Source: Trichomonas vaginalis G3 (lineage: Eukaryota; Parabasalia; Trichomonadida; Trichomonadidae). Taken from it: 64,000 nucleotides of DNA. Made by a program: the position numbers and the translations under genes. Position 1 is the stretch's first letter. Each line of letters begins with the position of its first letter. This document shows positions 35,500-46,811 of this stretch, piece by piece. The stretch spans positions 27,791,896-27,855,895 of the forward strand of contig NC_067206.1 in NCBI RefSeq assembly GCF_026262505.1. Direction: 5' to 3'. Under the pieces are notes generated by a model, which saw only the letters and a program-made list of their open reading frames with translations, did not search any database and was not told the origin of the DNA.

Positions 35500-36252
35500 C
35501 TTGAAAAAATGATAAACTTTTGAGCACTCTCAATTTGTATCATTCATTATTTTCATCTGAAAAGGAATGAATCTTATCTAATCTTCATAACAATTATATC
35601 ATTATTTTCGCATTTGTTTAAGTATAGATTTATTTTATGATTTTTGATCGCAATTGAAATCGCGATTTCTTCTCAATTTTCATAAATATCGCTTATGAAT
35701 ATTTGAATGGATCGTTATCGTCCCATTTAAAGAATAATGCATTGAAACACACACACTTCATTTCTCAATATGTCATCAAACGATTCGGGAAAGCACATCT
35801 TAATCATCAACTCTGCAGTACCTTTCCTATTGTCAAAAGGCGGTCTTCATCAGCGATTTACCGAGATTGCAACAGAGTATTTTCAATCTCATGGATGCGA
35901 AGTAAAGATTACAATGCTCAAAGATGAGTACAAAACTGAAGAAGAACTTGCTAAGATTGTCTGGGCGGATATTATCATAGTCTCTACACCAGCATGGTGC
36001 ATGAGTGTTCCATGGCACTTAAAGAAGTACATCGACGAAGTTTTCTCTTCAGGATACGGAGTCTTACTGAAGAACGATGGGCGCACAAGGAAAGATTCGT
36101 CTAAGAAGTACGGAAGTGGAGGTTTATCACAGAACAAGAAGTATATGATTGTCTCTACATGGAATGCTCCAGAAGAATCTTTCACAGATCCAAATCAGCT
36201 TTTCGAAGGCAAAGGAATCGACAATGTCTGGATCTGGCTCCATAAAGCTTTC
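35233..36252. repeat. inverted duplication, arm B (1,020 bp)
   Basis: Equals the reverse complement of 9830-10566 plus 32246-32528. It holds the empty target site (one AAAGT) near 35514-35519. Both break points fall right after TTTC on the respective strands. Confidence 0.9.
35500..35769. promoter_or_regulatory. divergent promoter of the mdaB pair
   Basis: 270 bp between two head-to-head ATGs. Inr-like boxes lie at each side: TCATTTC at 35758-35764 for the rightward gene and TCATTTTTT read on the reverse strand near 35505-35513 for the leftward gene. The palindrome AATCGCGATTTC near 35650-35670 might be an operator. In the other copy this region is split by Polinton B. Confidence 0.6.
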
Positions 36253-36372
36253 CAGTTCATGGGAATGCAGAAAGTTCCTTCGATCACTTTCTACGATGTC
36301 GTGAAGGATACACAAGCAGAAAAGTACTTCACTGACTATAAGTCTCATTTGGAAAACAATTTTAAGTTTTAA
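35770..36372 (+). CDS. mdaB-like NAD(P)H:quinone oxidoreductase 1, complete
   Basis: 200 aa with the family motifs PAWCMSVPWHLKKYIDEVF, NDGRTRKDSSKKYGSGG and WNAPEESFTDPNQLFEGKG. About half identical to mdaB-like 2 by eye, so the divergent pair arose from an old duplication. This is the only complete copy of paralogue 1 in the window; the copy at 9734-10312 is truncated. The stop lies in TAAAA. Confidence 0.85.
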   Translation: MSSNDSGKHILIINSAVPFLLSKGGLHQRFTEIATEYFQSHGCEVKITMLKDEYKTEEELAKIVWADIIIVSTPAWCMSVPWHLKKYIDEVFSSGYGVLLKNDGRTRKDSSKKYGSGGLSQNKKYMIVSTWNAPEESFTDPNQLFEGKGIDNVWIWLHKAFQFMGMQKVPSITFYDVVKDTQAEKYFTDYKSHLENNFKF

Positions 36373-36433
36373 AATTAATTCTTTTTAAAACACAAAACTA
36401 AATATAAATAATATCTAATATTACAAAATTATT

Positions 36434-36688
36434 CTATTTGGCATCATCCCAATCTCCCCATTCAGCATCATCAATCTCTTCAACTTTCATTGCTTTGACA
36501 GATTTCTTTGGTCTGATCTGTTTCTTTCCAGACTTGTCGTACAAATTGCCCCAGTTATCATCATCGTCATCACCTTTATTTGTCTGTTGTTTTGCAACTT
36601 TTTGAACAGGTTTTGTCATTTTTCTTGGTTGAGTTTCTTTTGTTTTTTGAGGAACAAATATGCAACCACAAACAGTATTTCTATGCAT
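36434..36688 (-). pseudogene. C-terminal remnant of a gene with an acidic Trp-rich tail
   Basis: Codons after the first ten are outside the 505-bp repeat. They encode KKTKETQPRK, a D-rich stretch (GDDDDDNWGNLYDKSGKK) and the end DDAEWGDWDDAK. Tails with EWG/DWDD occur in SCY1-like pseudokinases and other trafficking proteins; this is a loose resemblance. The repeat arm replaces whatever coded for the body. It could also be a short chimeric gene starting in the arm. Confidence 0.45.
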
Positions 36689-37161
36689 GAGTGAAGCCTA
36701 GTAATATATGCAAGATATGATAGTAAATGTTGTAAAAATTATATTAAATCAATTTGATCAATTTTTTGTATAATCAGCCACTGTCGTTTATCTAACATAT
36801 GTAATTCATGCTTAATTCGCAAAATAAAAGTTATTTGTAAAACGCACGTTTTGGGGAAAAAAATCAAAAATTAAAAGAACTATTCAAAGTTTGAAAAATT
36901 TAAATTAAAACAATAGAAAAACTACAAGTTATTAAAAAATTGAATTTCATAGGTAACAAACCTATCATTATTATTAGAAGCAAATCTAGTTTTTCATTGA
37001 AATTTAAATTGAGAGCACTTACCCACTTATCTCAATTTTTTTTAACAGGCATGATACCTGTTAAAATGCAATATGCGTGTAACTATCTTACTAATGATGT
37101 TTTCTTATTTTTAAGTGTGTGGGGTGGTATGAATTCATACTCAAAAAATTTCATATCTGAA
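36657..37161. repeat. 505-bp inverted repeat, right arm
   Basis: Partner of 34339-34843. The inner edge cuts into the gene remnant at 36434-36688. Confidence 0.85.
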
Positions 37162-38126
37162 TTTTTTTTTACTAGCGGTCTTTTTATCGATGATCCGCGA
37201 TATCTTTTTGAAATAAAATGCTATTGATGTGACACAATATGCGTAGAACTATGTGGGTAATGCGACTGTATAGCAGAACATGTGATTTGTTAAGTTTTTC
37301 TCGTGATTTCGAAATCTTGAGGTCATTAAAAAAAGTTTCAACCCCACTTAGCATATTGATGAAATCTAAACTACCTATAGTCAAATTAATTGCATCATTT
37401 TACCCTGAAATACACGTAATACTGCCAATAAACTTATTTATTTCCATGTCTTTCGAGATTATTTAAACTTTTGATCAGGATATCTGCTTATGTACTTTCT
37501 TGATGCTAAGAGACGTTAACTCATTTGGAAAGCAATTTCAAGTTTTAAAATAAAAGATACTCATTTCAAATAAAATTCAAAAAAAATAAATAAAAGTGAT
37601 TTAAAAAAAATAAAAGTGATTTAATAATATGTTCTTTGATAGAATTAAGGGAAAAAATTATACCAAATCAGAAAATATCAAATTTAATATCTGCAAATAC
37701 CACAAATTGATGTAGCATAATTTATTTATTATGTTTTGTATGGATGCTATCATCTTGATAATATTTGTTTCTTTGATAAAAAAAATTAAGAAATTGCATT
37801 TAATTTATATGTCTCGTTGGATTCATATTCATAGAATATATGATTTTAAAAGTTGTGTTTCTTGCATCATTTAGAAACTCAATGAATGATTAAATGTGTC
37901 AAATTTCCGATTTCCTCTCAATCTATTTTTGAATAATGATATAGAAAAAGGAAAAAAATTAACGGTTATGTTATTCATTAATTATAATTCTCTCGATTGT
38001 TTTTTAAAATAAAAAAAAGGAAAATGTCGAAAATAAATTGAGATAAATGGGTAAATTTTGAATTTTTGTATACTAATTCAAATTCAGCAATTGAATTAAA
38101 TGCTCAGTTTTTATTCTGCTCTTACT
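37162..38126. other. AT-rich intergenic region
   Basis: About 960 bp, mostly A/T. It holds a tandem AAAAAATAAATAAAAGTGATTT near 37580-37620 and a copy of the motif AAATTGAGATAAATGGGTAA near 38036. No gene recognised. Confidence 0.45.
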
Positions 38127-38969
38127 ATGAGTGTGCAAAGTACATATAAATTCAGTATCGAAGAAGCGTTTGAACGCAGACATAGCACCAGAAATTTCAA
38201 AGATACACCATTCTCAGAAGAGAAGATGAGCATTATCAGAAAGGCTGCTGAAAGAGCTAACAAAATTGCACAGGAAAGGAATTATGAAGTTGAACTTGTT
38301 GTTGCTCCTCCAGGTTTCGGCAGAATGAATATGCTCGTCAACGAGAAAGGCTGATTCCTCGCAAAAGCACCTAAGAAGGAGAGGGATTACAAAGAACAGC
38401 GCAAAATTAACATGCAAGCAGGACATATGCTCATGTCATGCATTATTGAGCTTACACGCAATGATATTGCAACTTGCTATTTCGGAGCTTTCAATAAGAA
38501 GAAAGCTGAAGAGTTCTTCGAGAATAAGGATAATGCAATTATCGGAGTTGCCTTCGGAAATGAAGGTGAAGACAGGTGGATCGAATCGGTTGTCAAATGG
38601 ATGGGTTCTTGGCGTGGATCAAATCAGTTCCAAGATAAGTTTTACGACATGAAAGTAAATGACACAATTAAGTTCGAAGCAGTAGGAGATAGAAAGACTA
38701 TCTGCACAGGAATGAACAAAATTCCATGTGTTATGAAACCGCATTCATATAGAATTATATTCGATGAACCTAACATACACATATACTGTGCTGATTTTGG
38801 TACAGGTATGTATTCTAACTCTGGAACGTTTGACATCGGAAATATAATGGCAACAATACAAGCATATTATGAGGCAAAAGGAAACAAAATCGTCTTTGAG
38901 GAAAGAAGTATTTATCCTGCTTGTCCATTTAAAGGAGGAGAATATGTAATAACAGCCCAAATTTTATAA
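38127..38969 (+). pseudogene. nitroreductase-like flavoprotein with one in-frame TGA
   Basis: Starts MSVQSTYKFSIEEAFERRHS. An N-terminal R(R)HSTRNFKD motif is typical of the nitroreductase family, which binds FMN through the SxR segment. The reading frame is open to 38969 except for TGA at 38352-38354 (after residues LVNEKG). Everything downstream stays in frame. By family it would reduce nitro compounds or flavins with NAD(P)H. The C-terminal half is unusual (CPFKGGEYVI). Either a recent pseudogene, a sequence error or read-through. Confidence 0.6.
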
Positions 38970-39263
38970 AACATTAATTTATGGTTAAAATACTTTGATA
39001 ACATATCTATTTTTAATCATTTTCCCATATCTAAATTGCACAAATCCATGATTAGTTGAAAGTTCTGGTAAATTGAGAAGAGTACGAGTTTTTTTTTTTT
39101 CATTCTACAATCCATGACAATGTCTTAGATGGAAGCACATATTTTAAGTGATATTGCAAGTCGAATAAATATATACTACATAATAATGCTTGACATTAAA
39201 ATTAAAAAAAAATGAAATGATTAATAACAACAACAATTTACTAATATATATAAACATGGAAAA

Positions 39264-40649
39264 TTAATGATAGTTTTGGCGAAGATATTTGATCATATCT
39301 GGAATTGCGTCTTGTTCACCTGAGAATTTTTCAGTTAGAACAGCCAAAGCTTTCTTATAGTTAATGAAATCGTAGCCATTCTCTGAAACATCAAGTCCAA
39401 GCATAACTGTGGTCCTTGATTTCTCAGGAGTTGGAAGATTGCAAATTAAAGTTTGTTCAGCTCCAATAATTGCCGCAATAAGCAGTAACAACCAAATATT
39501 CTGGTAGTCTCTATCACTAAGACCGATTGGAAGCTTAACAATTGTCTGAACAATGTAAAATATATCTCTTCTAACATCAACAGCTCTTGTGAGCTCTGGC
39601 TGGACGCTTCCATAATAATCAGCTAAGAACTGAAGAGTTTGACATAGAGATTTGCCAATTGCATGCATCATTATTGGCGATTTCTCATTATTTGTAAAAA
39701 GATTGTCATAGAATAGTTTCCAGCAACGAGCTGGATCTGATGGGATTCCATATTCCTTGCCTTTCCACTCTAAATCGGCAAATCCAGGTAAAATGTATTT
39801 GACAAAATTATAATAAAGATTTTCAACGACAGTTTTATAGCTGTCCTCAACTAATGAATTAAGGATTGGTATGTGGCACATAAATGGTGATGTTGTGAAT
39901 GTTCCGGCCATTTCTAGTTTTTCTTTCGGTGAAATATCTTTTTTAATGAATTCTGTGATTGATTCCGCACAAATACCTCTCAAAATATTTGGATTTATAA
40001 ATAGATTAGTGCCTATTGACTCAACTAGCCACACGAATCGCTTTGCTGAAAAAATTTGTAAATTTATATATGAACGAAGAATTTTTCCAACATAATTAAT
40101 GTAGCTTTGTGGTACACTATCGTTTCTGGTTACTCCGCATGCCCTTACTAGGCCAGCCAGCGCATAAAATCTATCAATAACATCATCTTCTGTGGCAATA
40201 GTATTTAAATTGCATAATTGTGAGTCGAGGAATGCGTCAATACTGTATTCGAATAATTGTCCTGGTGTAAAGAACGTTTTTGCGATATATCTGCATTGAC
40301 TAGGAGAAGCTTTGAAAATAGTTTGCAGTTCTGTGTGCATTATGACCCATAATCTCTTTGGGTCATCGACTAAATCTGAAATTAAAGAAAGATAATTAAG
40401 ATAATCTTCAAATTGAGTGCAATCTTGTATTTTTTTCATAAAATTATCAATGGTGAGTGATCGAAGAGCAAACCATATACGAACGAAATTATCATCTGAG
40501 TCTTCTTTGTAATTTTGTTTATAAAACGTATTTATTTGCTTGAATAAGGCTCTAAATTGGGGCCACATTTCCATTTCGACGCATTTTGCGCATTCTTCTA
40601 CCATGGAAATAGAATTTGTTGAATTAATGGTTATATCTTGATCGCTCAT
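39264..40649 (-). CDS. unknown helical protein, 461 aa
   Basis: The start is set at the ATG giving MSDQDITINSTNSISMVEEC; the frame upstream opens only with TTG. Almost wholly helical in appearance, with many hydrophobic repeats (YALAGLVRACG, WLLLLIAAIIGAEQTL), like HEAT-type or vesicle-coat scaffolds. No signature motif. Possible membrane-facing stretch near residues 385-405 (IWLLLLIAAIIGA), though charged neighbours make a true transmembrane helix uncertain. Function unknown. Confidence 0.7.
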   Translation of the reverse strand: MSDQDITINSTNSISMVEECAKCVEMEMWPQFRALFKQINTFYKQNYKEDSDDNFVRIWFALRSLTIDNFMKKIQDCTQFEDYLNYLSLISDLVDDPKRLWVIMHTELQTIFKASPSQCRYIAKTFFTPGQLFEYSIDAFLDSQLCNLNTIATEDDVIDRFYALAGLVRACGVTRNDSVPQSYINYVGKILRSYINLQIFSAKRFVWLVESIGTNLFINPNILRGICAESITEFIKKDISPKEKLEMAGTFTTSPFMCHIPILNSLVEDSYKTVVENLYYNFVKYILPGFADLEWKGKEYGIPSDPARCWKLFYDNLFTNNEKSPIMMHAIGKSLCQTLQFLADYYGSVQPELTRAVDVRRDIFYIVQTIVKLPIGLSDRDYQNIWLLLLIAAIIGAEQTLICNLPTPEKSRTTVMLGLDVSENGYDFINYKKALAVLTEKFSGEQDAIPDMIKYLRQNYH

Positions 40650-41200
40650 TTTTTTTTTCAATAATATTTTTTTTCTTTCAATTGATGAAAATAACGAATA
40701 AAACTTTATTTGGATAAATTCCGCGGATAAAAATATTCCATTTATGATAGGTATGAATTTCCTAATTAAATTTTAATCGAAATCTGTTAATTCTAAATTT
40801 GATTTTTAATTTCCATGAAGTATCAATTGTTATCTTATGTCTTTGAATTGTGTATATGCTTTTATTTTAAAAAATCTTTTAAATTAATGAGGATTCAACA
40901 AAATTATTAATAAAATTTGAAATTTCGGGAATTTTGAGTTAAAACGATTATATTTTATTTATCCTTCATTATTTCTCTTCGTTTTGCATTGACACTAGTT
41001 TCTATAATAGGAATAAACTTTAAATTCCATTGGAAATTTTGAAATGCCATAAAGTAATAAGAATACATATATTAATACTAATACAGATGAATATGATACC
41101 ATATTCTTTTTTTATTTTCCCACACACTGCATAACTCGACCAGATTACAATGAATAAATCAATTCAAAATCAAGCCAATCTTTTGAAGTTCATGAGTTTT
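40650..41200. other. AT-rich intergenic region
   Basis: About 550 bp of A/T-rich DNA between the two 5'/3' ends. No gene or repeat seen. Confidence 0.5.
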
Positions 41201-42269
41201 TTACTCAACTCCAATCGAATTTAGAAAATCTCTTACATTTTTGTCTGATGTGTATTTGATAATAGATACACCACTATTAGATCTTGCATGTTTATTTGCA
41301 CCTGAATAGATAAGATATTTAACAACGTCAAGATGGCTATTTTTGACTGCAAAAAAGAGCGGAGTCCAACCATAAATATCTTTTGCATCTTTATTAGCGC
41401 CTTGCAGAGATAAGATATTTAACAACTTCATATTGGCCATTTTTTGAAGCTCGCATAAGTGCAGTTCTTCCAAACTCTTCCCTTGCTTCTATATCACAAC
41501 CATTTTCAATGAGAGTTTTAATTTTTTGTAAATCTCCATATTCCCACGCAGAAAGGAATTGAAATTTTCTTTCTCTCTTTTTCTCTTCAATTAATGGATT
41601 AAGTATCCTATCTTTTCTTTCAATTTCCAGCTTTAGTATATTGTTTTCGTTGATTATATTATGTTGTATCGATTCTTTTGCTTTGATTTCTTTGCTTAGT
41701 TTGTTGTTTTCTTCCATAATTTGTTTTAGTTTAGTCATATTTTTTTGGTATACTTCATTGAGTTTTTTATATGCTTCATCATAACGAAATAGTAAATCAT
41801 CTTTTTCTTCAATTTCATTTTTGAGTTGTTTATTTTCATACATAGCTTCAATGTTACTAGTTTGAAGGGTTTGTATTTCTTCAAAGTAGTTTTGCATTTG
41901 ATTTTGAAGTAATTGGTTTTGTTCAATATATTCACGCATTTCATCTACTGCTTGGTTTAAAATGTCAATAATTCCATCAAATATTCTGAGTTTCATGTAT
42001 TTAATTGCTGAAGTCAGAATTGCAAAGATATCTTCAAAATTTTGAACAGAAACATTTGCATTTCTGGTTCACATGTATATATCATTTGAAGTTATAAAAG
42101 AAGATGCTTGATGAAGAAGAGTATTGAAGTTGTGTGTTGATAAATTTGAATTTCTCAAGATTTTTTTAATGTCTGATTTCTCAAACACTGTGAATATCTT
42201 ATTATCCCTAATGTAATCGTCAATATGATCTGCAATGTATTGAATATCCAGCTGGATCTCTTGACTCAT
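41201..42269 (-). pseudogene. ankyrin-repeat gene with one stop and one frameshift
   Basis: The head (IQYIADHIDDYIRDNKIFTVF) is the helical N-terminal domain of trichomonad ankyrin proteins. A coiled coil follows (EMREYIEQNQLLQNQMQNYF onwards), then three ankyrin repeats. An in-frame TGA (42069-42071) stands where the paralogue at 44722 reads a Thr/Cys codon region, and a one-base shift near 41395 separates the last two repeats. The gene is probably dead, or expresses only parts. Confidence 0.75.
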
Positions 42270-42486
42270 CGATGGAAAGTAAAATCTTGTTCTGAATCAA
42301 ACTAAATTCTTCATTCAGCTTTGTTGTTGTCTGATGAATCTATCTATATGATTAAAAGCTAATTGCATTATTGAAATAGTGTAAACTATTGAAAAATTAA
42401 AATTCTGAATAAAAGTCAAAACGTATGATTAGATACTGATTGTAAATCTATATTTCAGAAAAGAAATTAAAAATCAAACTAGAAAA

Positions 42487-44193
42487 ATGACTTCCGTCAA
42501 TTCAGGAGATGAAGCACCAATAACAAGAAAGGAAGTTATTGAAATATTGAACAAAGTTGTAGCAAGACTTGAGCGATACATCACAAACACTCTTTTAACT
42601 AAAAAAGAAAAATCTTCTTTTGAAAGAACGTTATTTGCTCTTCAAGATGCAGGATCTAACATTATATCAAGCTTACCTTCAAATAAGAATGGACATAAAT
42701 ATAGTTCTTCAAAATTCAAGCAAGGACAAACAGATTTAACTCAAAATTGGAATAAATTTAAGTTAAAAGTTTACACAATTCAGATAAAATCGCCAGAACA
42801 ACTATGTTTAGATGTTTTACCTGACTCCCTAAGAATAATGGGTCAAACATTCAGTGAATTGATCGATTCTATCCCAAACTCCAATCAAGGAAAGTATATT
42901 GACTTAAGTTCCCAATTGTCTGATTCATGTTCAATGTTTGAACGATCAACAAATGAGTTTTTAGAAAGTATAAGGTCAGATGAGGATATAGATAACGAAA
43001 TTCATAATTACAAGAAAACAATAAGTAGCTACAGACGTCATTTGTTCAAAAACTTCGAACAGTTATTCAGAGTCAAAGCATTAACTACAGAAGATAAAAC
43101 TACACTAATTAGCGCTCATCTTGATAAAATGATAGAAGCATTATTGACTTTAGGAACTGATCCTTCAAAAGATTTGCCTAAAACTATTATTCATTGCGAT
43201 GATTATTTGAAAATTTTATTAAACGATGATGAAAACGATAATCCAACTATCAGCACACTTCTCCCAGGATCATTGAATGTAGTTTCACCCACAAAACAGC
43301 TCTCAAGCAAAGTTCAGAGTATAAAATCTCAAAAATCTCCACGTGCATCAATAATTTCAAGAGAAATTGAGTCCCCTGACTTGAACAGTTCGATTGTAGA
43401 CGATGAACAACAGGTCAGCAATCTAAATGATGATATCTCAAAAACTGAAAAGGAAAATTTGGCTTTGGAACAAGAACTTCGCGATCTTGAGAACTACAAA
43501 GATAATTCACAATCTCTTGACCAGTTAATTGAGGAATATCTTAAAGAACGCATTGAAAAATTAAATAATGAAATTTTGGAAATGCAAAACAGAGTCAAAG
43601 CCAAGAATGATGAACTTGCTGAGATAGGCATTCAATTTAATAAAGAACAAGCTGAATTGGCTGCAAAATCTAAAAAATTATCAGAAGAATACGAAAATTT
43701 GTCGATTTCAAGTTCTTCTAATGAGAGGAATCAATTAATTGACCAGAAATCATCACTATCAAAGGAATTCCAAAGAGTTTGTGCGAAATTGGAAACAATT
43801 TTAAGTGATACGAAGCTTTATCAGCAAAATACACCACAATTGATCAATGAGGAAGAATCTTTGCATGATCAAACCAGAAAACTTAAAAATGAAGGAAAAG
43901 ATCTTGAAATTAATTTGGATAGTCTTCAATCTCAGTCATCTAAGCTCTCCAGGTATGGTGATGACATTTATAACCAAATAAATCAAAGAATTAATGAAGA
44001 AATGAACCAAGTTTCCTCATTGAAAAGAACAAAAAGCGAATTAGAAGACGACATCATCCAAGAATTGCAAGAAAACTTAAGAATTACAAATAAAGAACTA
44101 TCTCGTATATCAAAGCAGCTTCAAGACATGAAGAAATTGTATGATGCTGCAAGATTTACCAGAATTAGTAATTCTTTTCAAGAATTAGTATGA
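42487..44193 (+). CDS. coiled-coil protein, 568 aa
   Basis: Starts MTSVNSGDEAPITRKEVIEI. Residues 1-260 are helical with charged loops. From about 305 to 560 the sequence is long coiled coil (KEELALEQELRDLENYK-like heptads, EIGIQFNKEQAELAAKSKKL). A proline/serine hinge (SIKSQKSPRASIISREIESP) lies between. No motor or kinase motif. A cytoskeletal or trafficking tether is plausible. It ends with TGA, showing that TGA is a stop in this genome. Confidence 0.75.
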   Translation: MTSVNSGDEAPITRKEVIEILNKVVARLERYITNTLLTKKEKSSFERTLFALQDAGSNIISSLPSNKNGHKYSSSKFKQGQTDLTQNWNKFKLKVYTIQIKSPEQLCLDVLPDSLRIMGQTFSELIDSIPNSNQGKYIDLSSQLSDSCSMFERSTNEFLESIRSDEDIDNEIHNYKKTISSYRRHLFKNFEQLFRVKALTTEDKTTLISAHLDKMIEALLTLGTDPSKDLPKTIIHCDDYLKILLNDDENDNPTISTLLPGSLNVVSPTKQLSSKVQSIKSQKSPRASIISREIESPDLNSSIVDDEQQVSNLNDDISKTEKENLALEQELRDLENYKDNSQSLDQLIEEYLKERIEKLNNEILEMQNRVKAKNDELAEIGIQFNKEQAELAAKSKKLSEEYENLSISSSSNERNQLIDQKSSLSKEFQRVCAKLETILSDTKLYQQNTPQLINEEESLHDQTRKLKNEGKDLEINLDSLQSQSSKLSRYGDDIYNQINQRINEEMNQVSSLKRTKSELEDDIIQELQENLRITNKELSRISKQLQDMKKLYDAARFTRISNSFQELV

Positions 44194-44721
44194 TTTCATT
44201 ATTTTATTTTGTTTAATTATATAAATTGTTGTTTATTTTTGGTACAATTTTCTTTTTTGGTATGATTTGCTGTTCTATCTTCATCATTTACTATTGTTAT
44301 GCATTAATTTTTGTGGAACAATTGATTATTTGAAAAGATATTTCGATGGAATTGAAATAATTATTCAGTTTATTGGGATATAAATATCAAAAGAACATAA
44401 AGTTTCTATGTTGGTTTCAATGTCATTCACATAAATAAGCCTTCTACAAACATGTTGGAATTATAGAATCAGAAACCGAATCATCAATTAAACATTTGAT
44501 AATTTAATTTATGAAATCAGAAAAAAATACAAACGTAATATCATGCATTTACCTTTTAAATTTGAAATAGCAAATCAAATAATGGCCAAATTTCAATGAA
44601 AATTCCGTTATTTTAGTTTTTGATCAACACATTGTTTTTAATAAATTATATCATTGTAATATAACCATTATTGAACAATATTTTTTCACAGATTTTATAA
44701 TTTGTAAAGTTACGATTTCTC
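44194..44721. other. AT-rich intergenic region
   Basis: 528 bp A/T-rich. No gene; its right end (ATAATTTGTAAAGTTACGATTT) is repeated in variant form upstream of the relic at 46812. Confidence 0.5.
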
Positions 44722-46319
44722 ATGTCGATGGATCAAGACATTATTCAGAATTATGAATACATTGCAGCACATATCAGTGATTACATTAAGGAAGGTAATT
44801 TCTTTGATGTTTTTGAAGTTGAAGACATCAAAAAGATCTTGAAAAATTCAAATTTAACAACAAATGACTTCATTACTCTTCTTAAGCAGTCACATCATGC
44901 CATCAAAACAAATAAGTTATATACCTGTGCTCGAAATGCTAATGTTTCTATTCAAAGCTTTGAAGATGTTATCTTAACACTGAAATCAATCAAAAAATAC
45001 ATGAAACTCGGAATACTTAATAGCATTATTGACTTTTTAAATCAGAAATCAAAAGAAATGTTTGACTCTACAGAGAAAATCCAAAAACATCAAACAGAAA
45101 CAAACGAAATTCAAAAACCAAAAAATGACAACCAAATTCAAAAAAGTGATGGTGAAGCTCAAAAACCAAAAAGTGATAACGAAATAAAATCGCCTCAACC
45201 TCAAATGAATCAGAAAGAAATTTTATCAAAAATTAAAAAACTTAAGAAATCAGATGATTTTGAAAGTATCTACAATTTCCTTGATGAACTTTCATCACAA
45301 GGAAATCAAGCGATGGTATCAAAAGCATGTGAAGAAGGACTTTGGAAAAAGATAGCTCCTAAAAAAGATAAAAACGCTGATGAAAAGAATGTCCTTCATG
45401 TTGCATGTGAAAGAGGAAATCTCAACCTTGTTAAATCTCTCGCTAGAGCTGGCTGTACTGACGACAGTTCAATTTTTAGATATGATAATTCACCACTCAT
45501 TTATGCATCAATTGGAGGTAATCTTGAGCTTGTTAAATATCTTATCTATATTGGAGCTAATAGTCATTGGTGGTATTCTCTCATTATTGCATCAAAAGAA
45601 GGTCATCTTGAAGTTGTTAAATATTTTATCTCTATTGGAGCTAAGAAAGAAGCAAATGATAATGATAGAAATTCTCCACTCAAATTTTCATCATGGAATG
45701 GTCATCTTGAAGTTGTTAAATATCTTATCTCTGTTGGAGCTGATAAAGAAGTTAAAGGTGATTATGGAGAAACTCCACTCATTAAAGCATCTGAAAATAA
45801 TCATCTTGAAGTTGTTAAATATCTTGTCTCTATTGGAGCTAACAAAGAAGCAAAAGGTATTACTGAAAACACTCCACTCTTTTCTGCATTAAAAAAAGCA
45901 ACCTTGAAGTTGTTAAATATCTTATCTGTATTGGTGCTGATAAAGAAGCAAAGGATGATAATGGAGATACTCCACTCATTTATGCATCAGAACATGGTCA
46001 GACTGAAATTGTTAAATATCTTATCTCTGTTGGAGCTGATAAAGAAGCAAAGGATGATTATGGAGATACTCCACTCATTTATGCATTAAAACAAGGTCAT
46101 CTTGAAGTTGTTAAATATCTTATCTCTGTTGGAGCTGATAAAGAAGCAAAGGATGATTATGGAGATACTCCACTCATTTATGCATCAGAACATGGTCAGA
46201 CTGAAATTGTTAAATATCTTATTTCTGTTGGTGCTAATAAGGAAGCAAAGAATAAATATGGAGAAACTCCACTCTCATATGCAAAAGGCCAAATCAGAGA
46301 TTATTTACTTTCTATTTAA
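44722..46319 (+). pseudogene. ankyrin-repeat protein gene with one frameshift
   Basis: Starts MSMDQDIIQNYEYIAAHISD. Residues 1-105 are the helical head. A K/Q-rich linker with three repeats of QKPKxDNEI type follows, then ankyrin repeats from about residue 225. Near 45893-45903, in an A-run, the frame shifts and the ankyrin code continues in another frame to a TAA at 46317-46319. The last repeats are near-perfect 99-bp tandem copies (AKDDYGDTPLIYA). Either a recent lesion or an error in the A-run. Confidence 0.8.
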
Positions 46320-46811
46320 TCTCATTAAGTTAATTAAAGAAACGAAGATTTCAGCATAAACAATGGTTTTTGAATAGGAAAAGTAATCAACCAGATCGTT
46401 TTATCATATATATGTAAAAATATAAATATATATAAATAATTTATTTGTGCACTAACGCCTGTATGACATGGCCTTAAATTCTAGTCTTTAAGGGTAATTT
46501 TCAAAAATGAAACCAGATGGATGAAAGCGCACTCTTAGGTTTATGTATATATACATATATAAATTGCTTATTTTTTGGGTCCTTTGTTTAATGAATTCAA
46601 AACAATTTGAAGTGATTGGTATTCCGTGCTCAGAAAAAAATTCAGGGTATAATATTAATATCCCAATTTCCTCATCATTTAATCTATGTTTAATAACTAT
46701 CTGTAATTTCCAACTAAAATGCAAGGAAATCGCAGTTCATTGTAACTTAATGTTAACTAAATACTATTTTCCAATGAATTTATAATTTGAAAAGTGACGA
46801 TTTTCAATTCG
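46320..46811. other. intergenic region
   Basis: A/T-rich with TATATA runs near 46410-46440 and 46530-46560. No gene recognised. Confidence 0.4.
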
